From: DATLZU01 sp051293835
Lineage (GTDB): Bacteria > Nitrospirota > Nitrospiria > Nitrospirales > Nitrospiraceae
NCBI GenBank assembly: GCA_051293835.1
Contig: JBPKMA010000010.1
Location: forward strand, 62,001-126,000
Length of the DNA: 64,000 nt
Direction: 5' to 3'
Shown: piece after piece, positions 7,936-20,572 of the stretch
Position numbering within the stretch: the stretch's first letter is position 1
How the letters are laid out: each line of letters begins with the position of its first letter
Notes under the pieces: model-generated
What the model saw: the letters and a program-made list of their open reading frames with translations, nothing else
What the model was told of the DNA's origin: nothing
Databases searched by the model: none
Made by a program: the position numbers and the translations under genes

Positions 7936-10900
7936 ATGAACGCCAGCTTTTTTGACACTCCACCACCGCAGTTCACCACTCAGGAGGCGCATGTCATTGC
8001 ACACGAGCGCTTCGGCGTGAGCGCGACCCCTATTGCCCTGCCTAGCGAACGGGATCAGAACTTTCTGTTGGAGACCGAAGCCGGGCCGGAATTCGTGCTC
8101 AAGATTGCCAACGTCGCTGAAACGCGCACGGTCCTTGAGGCACAGCATGCGGTGTTGGAATATCTAGCCGAAAATGCGCCGGCACTCAGATGCCCGCGGG
8201 TGCAACGGACTACGACGGGCGAGACGATCACGACCGTCCAATCTGCTGACGGGACCGCGCATTTCGTTCACATGGTGACCTATCTGCCCGGCCATCTGTT
8301 GGTGGAGGTCGCTCCCCATTCGCCAGACTTGCTGCGGAGCCTGGGCGTTTTCTTTGGTCAACTTGATCGAACTCTGGCGGGCTTTTCTCATCCGGCGCTC
8401 AAACGCACCCATCTCTGGGATCTCCGGCATGCCGCGTCCGTGGTGACCGAGCACGTTTCCTCGATTACCGACGCCTCATGCCGTGCCCTGGTCGAGCGCT
8501 TCCTGGCACGGGTCCGCGAACACATCGAGCGGGCCTTGCCCGCTCTGCGCACCAGCGTCATTCACCACGATGGGAACGACTACAACATCCTTGTCACCGG
8601 CATCGAGACGGGGGGAAAAGTTACCGGTCTCCTTGATTTCGGTGACCTGATCGACTCCTGCACGGTCTTCGAGCCGGCCATCTGTGTCGCCTATGCCATC
8701 CTCGGCAAGCCGGATCCGGTGTCTGCGGCCGCGCAAGTCATCGGCGGTTATCACGCCACCTTTGCGTTGACCGAGGAGGAACTGGCGCTGCTTTACGATC
8801 TGGTCGCCCTGCGGCTCTGCACGAGTGCGGCGCTGGCGGCATATCGTAAGATGCGGTTCCCTGAACAGACGTACCTGACTGTCTCCGAAGCGCCGGTGTG
8901 GGCAGCGCTTGATCGTCTGGCCGGGATCAGCCCGCGGCTGTTTCAGTACGCGATGCGGGACGCTTGCGGCCTGCCCGCCTGCCCCCGAACGGCTGCGGTG
9001 GTGCGGTGGCTAGAGGCGAACGCGGAGAATTTGGCTCCAGTAGTGGAACCGGATCTTCGCAAGGGCGACTACGCGGTTGTGGATCTGACTCCCGGCGCGC
9101 CCGACTTCGCCGAGATCGGTGACCTGACAGATACGCCGCGCTGGACCGATGCCATCTTCAGGCGCATGGCGGCGGAAGGTGTCAGCGCTGGCATCGGACG
9201 CTACGGCGAGTCTCGGCGGAGTTACACCGGCGCGGCCTACCGGCCGGCGGGGACTGAAGTCGAGGCGTGGCGCACCGTGCATCTCGGAGTGGACGTGTTC
9301 CTCGCGCCCGGGTCGCCCGTGTTCGCTCCGTTGGACGGCACGGTCCACAGTGTTGCCGACCATGCACAGCCGCAGGACTATGGTCCAACCGTCATCCTGC
9401 GGCACGACGCGCCGGGTGCGGGCGAGTTCTTCACCTTGTATGGTCATTTGAGCCGGGCGTCGTTCGACGGGATGGCACCCGGCCGGCGGATCGCCAAGGG
9501 CGAACGCATCGGTTGGGTCGGCGATTCGTCCGTCAACGGCAATTGGCCGCCGCACGTGCATGTTCAGCTCATCGTGGACTTGCTCGATTTAGCAGACAAT
9601 TTTCCTGGTGTCTGCGCCGCGCGCGACCAACGGCTCTGGCAGAGTCTCTGCCCGGATCCCAACTTGTTGTTGCGGATCCCCGATCTGTTGCCGCCAGCCT
9701 CCGGGCGAAGCCCCAAGGCGCTCCTCGAAGCCCGGCGACACCGCCTTGGTCCCAACTTGAGTCTCAGCTACCGGCGTCCGCTCAAGATTGTGCAGGGATG
9801 GAAACAGTACCTGTATGACCATCTGGGTCGCGAATATCTCGACTGCACGAACAATGTCGCACATGTAGGACACGGCCATCCGGCGGTGGTCCAGGCAGCG
9901 GCACGGCAAATGGCCTTGCTCAACGTTAACACTCGCTACCTGCATGACCTTTTGGTGGAGTACGCGGAGCGTTTGTGCGCGACGCTGCCGGAACCGTTGC
10001 GCGTCTGCTATTTTGTGTGCTCTGGCAGCGAAGCGAACGAGTTGGCATTGCGCCTGGCGCGTGCCCATACGCGAGGCACCGACGTGATCGTGCTGGATCA
10101 CGCCTACCACGGCAATACGACCTCGCTGGTGGAGATTAGCCCGTACAAGTTCAACGGTCCCGGCGGCGCGGGCGCGCCGCCGCACGTCCACACGGTACCG
10201 ATGCCGGACGTGTATCGCGGTCCCTACCGAGCCGGTCCGGAGGCCGGCAAACGGTACGCTGCGCATGTGCAGGCGTCGCTTGAGCGGATCAGGCGGGACA
10301 ATCGGCGCCTCGCGGCATTCATCTGTGAGTCGCTGCCGAGCTGTGCCGGGCAGATCGTCCTGCCACCCGGCTACCTGCGCGACGCCTATCAATTCGTCCG
10401 AAACGCCGGCGGGGTCTGCATCGCCGATGAGATCCAGGTCGGATTCGGTCGGGTAGGCACGCACTTCTGGGGCTTTCAACTGCAAGGCGTTGTGCCCGAC
10501 ATTGTGACGCTCGGTAAGCCGATCGGTAACGGCCATCCGATCGGTGCGGTGGTGACGACGCCAGAGGTTGCGGCCTCCTTCGCCAACGGAATGGAATACT
10601 TCAACACGTTCGGCGGGAACCCCGTATCCTGTGCCGTGGGGTTGGCGGTGCTGGATGTGATCGCGCAGGAAGGATTACAAGAACACGCGCGGGCGGTCGG
10701 GGCTTTGCTGAAGGAAGGGCTGGCCGCGCTGATGGCCCGGCATGCGCTGGTCGGCGATGTCCGTGGTGAAGGACTATTTCTCGGCGTCGAGTTCGTTCGG
10801 GATCGGGACACGTGTGAACCGGCTGGTCCGGAAGCAGCCTACATCGCCGAGCGACTGAAGGATCTGGGAGTGCTGATCGGCCTCGACGGGCCGTTCCGCA

Positions 10901-11019
10901 ATGTGCTGAAAATCAAGCCGCCGATGGTCTTTTCCGCCGCCGACGCCGCGCGATTGCTGGCCTATCTGGATCAAGTCCTGGCCGAGCCGCGACTCCGACT
11001 GCTCCGCAACCCCCTGTAA
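7936..11019 (+). CDS. APH-like kinase / M23 / class III aminotransferase fusion
   Basis: A fusion of about 1027 residues with three parts. Residues 15-330 are an aminoglycoside-phosphotransferase/homoserine-kinase-like fold: catalytic loop HHDGNDYN near 209-217 and metal-binding DFG at 234-236. Residues about 430-560 are a LytM/M23-type domain with HLGVD (H449, D453) and HVHVQ (H540, H542), keeping the zinc ligands. Residues about 600-1020 are a class III PLP aminotransferase with CSGSEANELA, the DEIQVGFGR motif and the Schiff-base Lys in TLGKPIGNGHP (K861). This order is known in bacterial proteins whose aminotransferase part resembles eukaryotic ethanolamine-phosphate phospho-lyase. A plausible idea is a kinase and lyase acting in sequence on an amino alcohol, with the M23 part degenerate or regulatory. 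The ATG at 7936 is chosen at the start of the kinase fold. A CCCCT/AGGGG hairpin at 7879-7892 lies in the leader. Confidence 0.9.
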   Translation: MNASFFDTPPPQFTTQEAHVIAHERFGVSATPIALPSERDQNFLLETEAGPEFVLKIANVAETRTVLEAQHAVLEYLAENAPALRCPRVQRTTTGETITTVQSADGTAHFVHMVTYLPGHLLVEVAPHSPDLLRSLGVFFGQLDRTLAGFSHPALKRTHLWDLRHAASVVTEHVSSITDASCRALVERFLARVREHIERALPALRTSVIHHDGNDYNILVTGIETGGKVTGLLDFGDLIDSCTVFEPAICVAYAILGKPDPVSAAAQVIGGYHATFALTEEELALLYDLVALRLCTSAALAAYRKMRFPEQTYLTVSEAPVWAALDRLAGISPRLFQYAMRDACGLPACPRTAAVVRWLEANAENLAPVVEPDLRKGDYAVVDLTPGAPDFAEIGDLTDTPRWTDAIFRRMAAEGVSAGIGRYGESRRSYTGAAYRPAGTEVEAWRTVHLGVDVFLAPGSPVFAPLDGTVHSVADHAQPQDYGPTVILRHDAPGAGEFFTLYGHLSRASFDGMAPGRRIAKGERIGWVGDSSVNGNWPPHVHVQLIVDLLDLADNFPGVCAARDQRLWQSLCPDPNLLLRIPDLLPPASGRSPKALLEARRHRLGPNLSLSYRRPLKIVQGWKQYLYDHLGREYLDCTNNVAHVGHGHPAVVQAAARQMALLNVNTRYLHDLLVEYAERLCATLPEPLRVCYFVCSGSEANELALRLARAHTRGTDVIVLDHAYHGNTTSLVEISPYKFNGPGGAGAPPHVHTVPMPDVYRGPYRAGPEAGKRYAAHVQASLERIRRDNRRLAAFICESLPSCAGQIVLPPGYLRDAYQFVRNAGGVCIADEIQVGFGRVGTHFWGFQLQGVVPDIVTLGKPIGNGHPIGAVVTTPEVAASFANGMEYFNTFGGNPVSCAVGLAVLDVIAQEGLQEHARAVGALLKEGLAALMARHALVGDVRGEGLFLGVEFVRDRDTCEPAGPEAAYIAERLKDLGVLIGLDGPFRNVLKIKPPMVFSAADAARLLAYLDQVLAEPRLRLLRNPL

Positions 11020-11042
11020 CCATGCAATGCCGCGATCGGCAG

Positions 11043-11777
11043 CTATGAAAAGATCCAGTTCCACAGCGATGAAAGCCACTTCAGAATGGACGAGAGCCAG
11101 GACTCCTCGGCCGACGCCGGTTGCGGCTGGGCTGGAGGGGGTACCGGTGGCGCCGGCTGTGCGGGCGGTTGCGTCTGCGGAGGTAGCTGCGACGAGGGAG
11201 CGGAGACGGTTGTTTCCGGTGGCGGAGTTGTTGCGGGTGGAGCGGTCGCGATAGGACCAGAACGCGGGGGCGGTTCGAATTGAGGAGGCGCTTGCGCCGC
11301 GGGCGGCTCGGACGCGGGGTCCGGCATTCGGAGTTCTTTCTGGTAACGAAAGACAAGGGTTTGCAGAGCCCCGCGTTGTTTTTTCGCCTCGGCAACTTCG
11401 CGAGCCAATGTCCGCTGATCGTTCTGCAGGGCAGCGAGTTTTGCTCGAAGCGACGTCACCCGGGCCCGAATTGCGTGCTGAAAACGGTCGGCGGCATCTT
11501 TTTCGGCCTGAAGTCGCGCCAAGAGTTCTTTAAGTTGCCGGTTCTCCCGGTCGTTTATGGCTTGTAGCGCCTCCGCCTGCTGCTCCAACGCCTTGACCTC
11601 GGCGTGTGCCCGTTCGACCTCGGCCAGCAGTGCGTCACGCTCTGCGGTCGCGGCTTGGTAGGTGCGCTGGGTCACGCAGGCCGACGTGGGGAAGAACAGG
11701 CTGCAGACCAGACCAGTGACGACGACCGAATGGCTGCCTGGAAAACGGGAAAACGGCTGCGCTGGATTCTTCGTCAT
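11043..11777 (-). CDS. Lipoprotein with coiled coil and proline-rich linker
   Basis: A 244-residue exported protein. The leader HSVVVTGLVCSLFFPTSAC ends in a lipobox-like TSAC (Cys34), so lipid attachment is likely. Residues about 40-145 form a long charged coiled coil (repeats of Ala, Glu, Lys and Leu such as ERAHAEVKALEQQAEALQAI). Residues about 155-220 are a Pro/Gln/Thr-rich linker. The extreme C-terminus, SWLSSILKWLSSLWNWIFS, is a Trp-rich amphipathic helix that could insert in a membrane. This resembles spacer proteins spanning the periplasm. No enzymatic domain is present. It converges with the fusion gene, which ends 24 bases away. Function unknown. Confidence 0.7.
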   Translation of the reverse strand: MTKNPAQPFSRFPGSHSVVVTGLVCSLFFPTSACVTQRTYQAATAERDALLAEVERAHAEVKALEQQAEALQAINDRENRQLKELLARLQAEKDAADRFQHAIRARVTSLRAKLAALQNDQRTLAREVAEAKKQRGALQTLVFRYQKELRMPDPASEPPAAQAPPQFEPPPRSGPIATAPPATTPPPETTVSAPSSQLPPQTQPPAQPAPPVPPPAQPQPASAEESWLSSILKWLSSLWNWIFS

Positions 11778-12025
11778 GTCAGCCCCATCCTTTCAAGCCT
11801 CGCAATCCGTCGTGATCCGCATCACTTCTTCGCGTCGCCACGGTCCGGCTGTTCCCCATGCGGGAGTTCCGCACGGCGCTGCTTCATTCCTCGTCCAACC
11901 CAACGGATCAATTGTGATCCATGCTGGGAACTGCTTACGTGAAGATTCGAACATAGGGGTGGAGAATATGCCGTGATGGCCAAGAAGTCAATGAACGGCT
12001 GAAACGGCGTGGGCTGCACAGCCGC

Positions 12026-12748
12026 CTATCCAGTTGTCGAATCGTCTTCGAACACGACGCGATACATGCCGCGCCACAGACCGTGCCATTTGTCCATTGC
12101 CATGAGCGCGGCCGTGCGGATCGTTTCTCGGTGCTCCTCCAGTTCCGCATACCCCGCCAGGGCGGCGCGAAGCCAGTCCCCGTGGTGCAGTTCCTCGAAG
12201 AGATGGGTTTCGAAAAACTTGATGTCCTGCAGCGAGAGCTGAGGGCAGGCGAGCAACCCGCTGTAGAGATAGCGATACGTGAGGCCAGCCGTTGTCTCGA
12301 TGCCGAACGAGGCGCCCAACGCCGACGGCATGTCGCCGTGCAAGAACACCTCACCGATGCCATCGATATACGCCTGCGCTTCTGGGCAGAGCTGTTCTCG
12401 GGCGAGGACTTGGCGATCGATACCCAACCGATCTGTCAAACGCAACATCTGCGCCGCGTGGACGTCTTCCGGTACACCGTTGCCGTATTCCGAAAAGAGC
12501 ACTCGCGCCAATTCCAACCCGATCGCTTCGTCCTTGTCCGACAGATTGTACAGCAGGCCGATCAGAATCTTCCGAAACTGGATGCCGAACCGGTACCACT
12601 GGCGAGCGAATCGCCGAAGCTGGGCCTCGGTCACGCCGCGTTGGAACGTGTGGAAAAACGGGTTCATGTGGGCGGGATGGGCCTGCAGCTCTTGCTCCAA
12701 GGCGTCCAGGAAAACCAAGCCGGACCGATGCGTCACAGAGTGCGACAT
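12026..12748 (-). CDS. Haem-oxygenase-fold enzyme (TENA/PqqC/iron-containing redox family)
   Basis: A 240-residue all-helical protein of the haem-oxygenase-like superfamily. Conserved features are the N-terminal helix with HPFFHTF-like text (HMNPFFHTFQRG), RFARQWYRFGIQFRKIL in the first bundle, and SEYGNG with GDMPSALGASFGIE in the middle. ETHLFEELHHGDW near residue 195 supplies Glu/His ligands typical of the iron-containing redox (CADD/PqqC-like) subgroup. Such proteins oxidise small molecules with a di-iron or cofactor-free site. The substrate is not predictable. It is the last gene of a minus-strand row that includes the membrane protein at 12851-13312, separated by 102 bases containing a G-rich stretch. 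Confidence 0.7.
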   Translation of the reverse strand: MSHSVTHRSGLVFLDALEQELQAHPAHMNPFFHTFQRGVTEAQLRRFARQWYRFGIQFRKILIGLLYNLSDKDEAIGLELARVLFSEYGNGVPEDVHAAQMLRLTDRLGIDRQVLAREQLCPEAQAYIDGIGEVFLHGDMPSALGASFGIETTAGLTYRYLYSGLLACPQLSLQDIKFFETHLFEELHHGDWLRAALAGYAELEEHRETIRTAALMAMDKWHGLWRGMYRVVFEDDSTTG

Positions 12749-12850
12749 GCCTGAAGGTCTCTCACGAGAAAAGGGTGATCAGCTTCCTCCCGGCTTTCCT
12801 CCTCAAGGGGGAGAAGGGGCGGAGGAGAAACTCTCAGCTTCATGAAGCCG

Positions 12851-13312
12851 TCATGCGGCCCGACGGGCCGCCCCGGCCGAGCCCGGAAGCGGTTCTTGAT
12901 ATAACCAGGCGCCCGCTTCGGTGGCGACCAGAAGTTCAACCAATCCGATCAGCATCGCGACAGATACCAGCCCGATGGGGAACAGGCCCATCGGCATCCA
13001 GGTGAGCGTCGGCAGGCAGTAACCCAACAACCAGATGGCAGTGCCTGCGTACAAGGCCGTGACCGGGCCGGCTCCGTACCGCGGTCGAATGGATGCGTAG
13101 AACCACACTGCCAGGACCCCGTACACGAGCCCCAGGAAGATATAGAACACGCTTCGGGCCGGATTCTCCTCGAGGGGTTTGCCCAGCGCTTGCATGGCGT
13201 CGCGCCACTCCGAGCCCAAGAGCACGCCGTTGAGAAGCCACTGCACCACATCGATGATAAACCCTGCGACCAGGCCTCCCAAGAGAAGACGATACCAATT
13301 GATCTCTTTCAT
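12851..13312 (-). CDS. Four-helix integral membrane protein, unknown function
   Basis: About 153 residues with four predicted membrane segments: LLLGGLVAGFIIDVVQWLLN (1), VFYIFLGLVYGVLAVWFYA (2), ALYAGTAIWLLGYCLPTLTW (3) and GLVSVAMLIGLVELLVATEA (4). The ATG at 13312 is preceded by GAGGAAAGGAGGACCGCC, an excellent ribosome-binding site, so the longer upstream frame is rejected. The short loops and lack of charged motifs give no enzyme hint; it could be a small DUF1761-like or stress membrane protein. The frameshifted GYD gene lies 20 bases upstream on the same strand, suggesting a two-gene transcript. Confidence 0.75.
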   Translation of the reverse strand: MKEINWYRLLLGGLVAGFIIDVVQWLLNGVLLGSEWRDAMQALGKPLEENPARSVFYIFLGLVYGVLAVWFYASIRPRYGAGPVTALYAGTAIWLLGYCLPTLTWMPMGLFPIGLVSVAMLIGLVELLVATEAGAWLYQEPLPGSAGAARRAA

Positions 13313-13332
13313 GGCGGTCCTCCTTTCCTCGC

Positions 13333-13619
13333 TTACAGGGTGTCGGCCCTGTCCAGATGTTCTGGGCGTGTTGAAGTTTCCGCGGAGAGCGCGCCAACGG
13401 ATAAACTGATCATCGCTACTTTTGCCGCTTCTTCCTCGTTCGCCGCCTCGTAGCGATCCAGGAAATCGTGTGGCCCCAGCACCAGGTAATGAGACAGCCA
13501 CTTGACGCCGGGGCATTCACCTTGACCTGGTTCATCCATTGCTTCCCATGCGCTTCCCGGAATTTGGGATCACGCGCTTCCTCCGGCGCCAGCTTGGTAA
13601 GTAATGCACAAGTCGGCAT
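13333..13619 (-). pseudogene. GYD-domain protein split by a C-run slip
   Basis: Start ATG at 13619 (after a GGGAGGACGCC leader) gives MPTCALLTKLAPEEARDPKF and QWMNQVKVNAP. The next frame continues PGVKWLSHYLVLGPHDFLDR to EEAAKVAMISLSVGALSAET and stops at 13333. Joined, it is a 95-residue protein of the GYD family: beta-strand ALLTKL, the GPHDFLDRYEA strand-helix and a C-terminal helix with Ser/Leu repeats. The break is at a run of four Cs (minus strand) near 13509-13512, where one more C would restore the frame. GYD proteins are small dimeric alpha-beta barrel proteins of unknown function. A sequencing or assembly slip is as likely as a true mutation. Confidence 0.7.
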
Positions 13620-13916
13620 GGCGTCCTCCCTGTTTTCACCGTAGCCGGCAGCACATAGCGAACAGCCAGTAAAGGAAGGCTTGGGGAGGGGGGATTTTCA
13701 TCCTGCAGGGTGCTCGCCTGCTGGCCATGATGACTAGATGACTATTAGCTACTAAGTTGTTCGCGGCGCGCTTTCTTTTGCTTCGAAAGGATAGGAGTAT
13801 GCTACGCCGGATTATTGTGGAAGCCAAGAGGCCCCTCTTGCAGTGTGTGCAAGGCGGTGGTGAGGGAGGTAACGCGACGGTTGGTTCCGGCTGCCCGATT
13901 CGGCTACACTGTGTCG

Positions 13917-14504
13917 ATGGCGTTAGTCCTTTCTCCGATCTGCGAGCGTGCGCTGCTGGAACGTTTTCTCAGAGCCGAGGCCATGGCGCTCTGGTCGGTT
14001 CGTTCCGCGCAGGCACAGGATGTGCCCCCACATGTGCTGAGATTCCTCCATCGACATGAAGAAGACGAACAGGCGCACCTCCGGCAGTTTGAAATGTTGC
14101 TGGGCATGTCTTCATGGGAGCGGCCGAGACCCCCGCGGGTGCCCAGCCAGTGGTGGGCGTTGGCGGTGCGTCTGTACGGGTACGAAGTGTTGGGGCTGGA
14201 ATTTGCGAAGCTCCTAGCCGGAGTCCGGCCGGATTTGGCGTCGATTCTGGCGGACGAGGAAGCGCACGTCGGGTTTTTCGAGCGGGAGATCCGCACCATT
14301 CTGGCTGGCGGCGGCGGGGCGGCGCAGGGGGCACGGACGGCTGCCCGTGCATGGTGGAAACGGCTGCCGCGCACGGTAGACCGCTACCTGGGCGACGAGA
14401 GCTTGGTTCCGTATCGAGCCGTCCTCCGCCGCGAAATCCTAGGCTCCATGAAACGGCGGTTGACCGTGCTCGGATTGTTGGAGGGAACGGCCGAGTCTTC
14501 GTAA
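13917..14504 (+). CDS. Ferritin-like/demethoxyubiquinone-hydroxylase-type di-iron protein
   Basis: About 195 residues, all helical. Di-iron ligand patterns are visible: ERFLRAEAMALW in helix 1, HRHEEDEQAHLRQFE in helix 2, YGYEVLGLEFAKLL in helix 3 and ADEEAHVGFFEREI in helix 4. This matches the ExxH spacing of ferritin-like, COQ7/MiaE-type oxygenases. The role could be hydroxylation of a quinone or RNA base, or iron handling; the sequence does not decide. The start is taken at the ATG at 13917; a GTG two codons earlier and an ATG at 13815 are alternatives. The stop codon lies inside the loop of a strong hairpin shared with the convergent accA. Confidence 0.7.
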   Translation: MALVLSPICERALLERFLRAEAMALWSVRSAQAQDVPPHVLRFLHRHEEDEQAHLRQFEMLLGMSSWERPRPPRVPSQWWALAVRLYGYEVLGLEFAKLLAGVRPDLASILADEEAHVGFFEREIRTILAGGGGAAQGARTAARAWWKRLPRTVDRYLGDESLVPYRAVLRREILGSMKRRLTVLGLLEGTAESS

Positions 14505-14516
14505 AACGGACTCGGC
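14490..14516. terminator. Convergent hairpin terminator
   Basis: A perfect 8-bp stem GCCGAGTC (14490-14497) and GACTCGGC (14509-14516) with an 11-base loop, followed on the plus side by TCGGTTT. It sits exactly between the ends of the ferritin-like gene and accA, so it can serve both strands. The stop codon of the ferritin-like gene is inside the loop. Confidence 0.65.
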
Positions 14517-14526
14517 TCGGTTTCAG

Positions 14527-15495
14527 CTATACGCTCGCCGAGGCAAGTCCGCCGACTGCGCCGATCTTGCGGTATTTCTGTTCTCGTTGGGCAAGGAGCT
14601 GATCGACAGAGATCGTCTCCAGCTCGCTGAAGCAGGCGGTGAGGGCTTTGGCGAGACGCTCGGCGACGAAGCGGGGGTCCCGGTGGGCGCCGCCGATCGG
14701 CTCCGGGATGATGCCGTCGATCACCCCGAGTTGCAGGAGGTCAGTGGCTGTCATTTTCAGGGCGGCGGCCGCGTCGGGCACCTTGGCCGGATCATCCCAC
14801 AGGATGGCTGCGCAGCCTTCCGGTGAAATCACCGAATAGATGGCGTGTTCCAGCATCAGCACCCGGTCGGCGACGCCGAGCGCCAGGGCTCCGCCGCTTC
14901 CGCCTTCGCCGATGACGACGGAGACGATTGGGATGGCCAGCCGAGACATGACGTAGAGGTTGCGCGCGATAGCTTCGGCCTGACCCCGTTCCTCGGCTCC
15001 GATCCCGGGATAGGCGCCGGGCGTGTCAATGAATGTGACGATCGGGCGCCCGAATTTTTCCGCCATCTTCATCAGGCGCAACGCCTTCCGATAGCCTTCC
15101 GGATTCGGCATCCCAAAATTGCGCTGCATCCGTTCTTTCAGCGTCTTGCCTTTCTGATGTCCGATCACCATGACGGATCGGCCGTTGAACCGGGCGAAGC
15201 CGCCCACGATGGCGCGGTCGTCGCCGAAAAGCCGGTCGCCATGGAATTCCAAAAATTCCTGACACAGTTCGTTCACATAGTCGAGGGTGGTCGGGCGCTG
15301 AGGATGGCGGGCGAGCTGGGTTCGCTGCCAAGGGGTGAGATTGCCGTACAGCTCGTGCTCGACTTGGGCTAGCTTGGCGCGGAGTTTGCGGATTTCTTCC
15401 TGCGTGGAGGATTTGGGGCCGTGGGCGGCCGCCAGTTTTTCGATCCGTTCTTCGATCTCGCGGATCGGCTTTTCAAATTCAAGGTAGTCTCTCAT
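14527..15495 (-). CDS. accA: Acetyl-CoA carboxylase carboxyltransferase subunit alpha
   Basis: 322 residues, the normal length for AccA. The N-terminus MRDYLEFEKPIREIEERIEK and the helical domain are followed by the carboxyltransferase fold: HGDRLFGDDRAIVGG, GHQKGKTLKERMQRNFGM, the FIDTPGAYPG loop near residue 165, IGEGGSGGALALG (oxyanion and CoA-binding region) and SVISPEGCAAILW. With AccD it transfers the carboxyl group from carboxybiotin to acetyl-CoA, giving malonyl-CoA for fatty-acid synthesis in the cytoplasm. The ATG at 15495 is the family start; the frame is open for 12 more codons. It lies 44 bases after dnaE on the same strand, the conserved dnaE-accA arrangement. Confidence 0.97.
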   Translation of the reverse strand: MRDYLEFEKPIREIEERIEKLAAAHGPKSSTQEEIRKLRAKLAQVEHELYGNLTPWQRTQLARHPQRPTTLDYVNELCQEFLEFHGDRLFGDDRAIVGGFARFNGRSVMVIGHQKGKTLKERMQRNFGMPNPEGYRKALRLMKMAEKFGRPIVTFIDTPGAYPGIGAEERGQAEAIARNLYVMSRLAIPIVSVVIGEGGSGGALALGVADRVLMLEHAIYSVISPEGCAAILWDDPAKVPDAAAALKMTATDLLQLGVIDGIIPEPIGGAHRDPRFVAERLAKALTACFSELETISVDQLLAQREQKYRKIGAVGGLASASV

Positions 15496-15539
15496 AGGCC
15501 CTCGTGAAATGGAGCAATCGGCGGGAGACAACAGCCCGC

Positions 15540-18995
<3,456 letters not shown>

Positions 18996-19506
18996 GGGGT
19001 GACTCAGCGGCGGATTCTAGTCGGGAGGGGGAGATGAAGTCAAATGAAGGGAAGGTCGAGGATACCCCATATCCGCTCTGTGCTCGCAGAGCCTCCACGA
19101 TGAAGATGAAATGGTGGTCGCTCGAGGCGCGCAGTGGAGAGGACATGGGGCATCCTCCGTAAGCCTCTCCTCTGCGTGGCTGCGCAACTTGCTGCCTCCC
19201 GCCCACCCGTTGCGGACAAGAGCAACGGGTCCCCGGTATGAACGCAACTTCGAGCAGTGCTCGTCACCTGCCAAGGGCGGGCCGCGACGGTTCGGCAATG
19301 GCGGACGCGAACCGGCTCTCTGATGCTTGCTCCAGCAGCCCGGCCGTCATGACCCGGGTTGCAGGCGTTAATTGGGACCGGCGCTCGCTCATCTGCGCGG
19401 TTGAGCCAAAACTGTGGGTCTCACACATGTGAGATCGATGAAAGGAGCAAGGGAACTGTGTCGGAACATTCGCACAAGAGGAGTGTTTCTCGGGCCGATC
19501 ATCTAG
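18996..19506. other. Promoter region of dnaE and edge of the accessory region
   Basis: No supported gene. A TCTCAC-ACAT-GTGAGA inverted repeat lies at 19419-19434, just before the recombinase remnant. A smaller GCTCTG/CAGAGC hairpin lies near 19075-19092. Either could be an operator; nothing shows which. Confidence 0.3.
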
Positions 19507-20279
19507 ATGGCCCATGACGGAGTGAATGAATCGGCTGAAAATGCGCCGCGTCGTTCCCCGGTCAACCAAAATCAAGCATTGAACGCCGTGTTGTTTCTCT
19601 ACCATGAGGTCTTGGGTAAAAAGCCCGGCTACGTGAACGGTGTGGTGCGGGCCAGAAGACCTCGACGGTTACCGGTTGTGCTCACGCGCGAAGAGGGGAA
19701 CGGATTGCTGAGCCAGCTCGATGAAACGGAAGGGCTCAAGGCGACGCTGCTCTACGGCGCCGGCCTTTGTCTCATAGAGTGTTGCCATCTCAGAGTGAAA
19801 GACATCGATTTCGCCAAGAATCAGATCGTGGTGCGTGCCGGCAAAGAAAACAAGGACCGCTACACGATGCTTCCCGCCCAGTCAAAGCCCCCTGGCCCGG
19901 CATCTTGAGGAGATGAAACGGTAACACCAGTATGATCTGGAGCAGGGATTAGGCCGTGTCGTCCTGCCGAACGCCTTGGATCGGAAGTACCCTCAGGCTG
20001 GCCGAGAGTAGGGCTGGCAGTGGGTCTTCTCAGCCCCAAAGTATTACACCGATCCTGCGACTCGCGAGCAGTATAGGCACCACTTGCATGAATCCGGTCA
20101 TCCAAAGAAGCACCCGCAAGGCTGGGATCGCCAAGCCAGCCAGTTGCCACGCGTTTCGCCATTCCTTTGTGACTCCTCTCCTAGAGGATGGCTATGATAT
20201 CCGCACAGTCCAAGAGCTCCTTGGGCATAAAGATGTGAGACGACCATAATCTACACGCATGTTCTGAATCGAGGTGGAT
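19507..20279 (+). pseudogene. Integron-type tyrosine recombinase remnant, inactive
   Basis: The frame begins in the SAM-like N-terminal region (NQALNAVLFLYHEVLG) and reads RARRPRRLPVVLTREEGNGL, then LLYGAGLCLIECCHLRVKDI and KENKDRYTMLP. Relatives of the IntI family have GAGLRLxE here, so the first catalytic Arg is Cys. After about 19880 the frame is lost; pieces resembling the rest of IntI recur in shifted frames, e.g. EQGLGRVVLPNALDRKYPQA, then an in-frame stop. Downstream come AGIAKPASCHAFRHSF and YDIRTVQELLGHKDV (second Arg and His motifs). The Tyr-motif text IYTHVLNRGG sits just beyond another slip near 20238-20279. It is clearly dead. A second remnant of the same family lies at 26.8-27.1 kb in the same orientation. 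Confidence 0.85.
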
Positions 20280-20572
20280 GTGGGGTCTGCAGCTCCGCAG
20301 ACCGGCTGGGGTGACTCGACCCTTGCGGCTCGGCCGGGCAGAAATAGGCTGCGGGCCAGTAGGGGCATAGGCCGCCGGAGTGGCGGTGTGTTCCAGCCAG
20401 TGGTGATTGACACGGTTTCCGTAAGTGACGACAATGTCTGCGACTTTAGTTGGACAGGGATTAAGGCACTGTCAGGAATAAGCCGCCAGCCTCCAGGTCC
20501 CTGTCGCCGCTCACTGAATCTTATCTTAAGGTTAGATGCATCGGCTTCCTGGAGTGAGATCTTTGTGAGAAG
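20280..20572. other. Spacer between recombinase remnant and cyclase-like gene
   Basis: Nothing coding is supported on either strand. A long minus-strand open frame across 20192-20788 overlaps both flanking genes and reads as low-complexity text, so it is not called. Confidence 0.3.
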
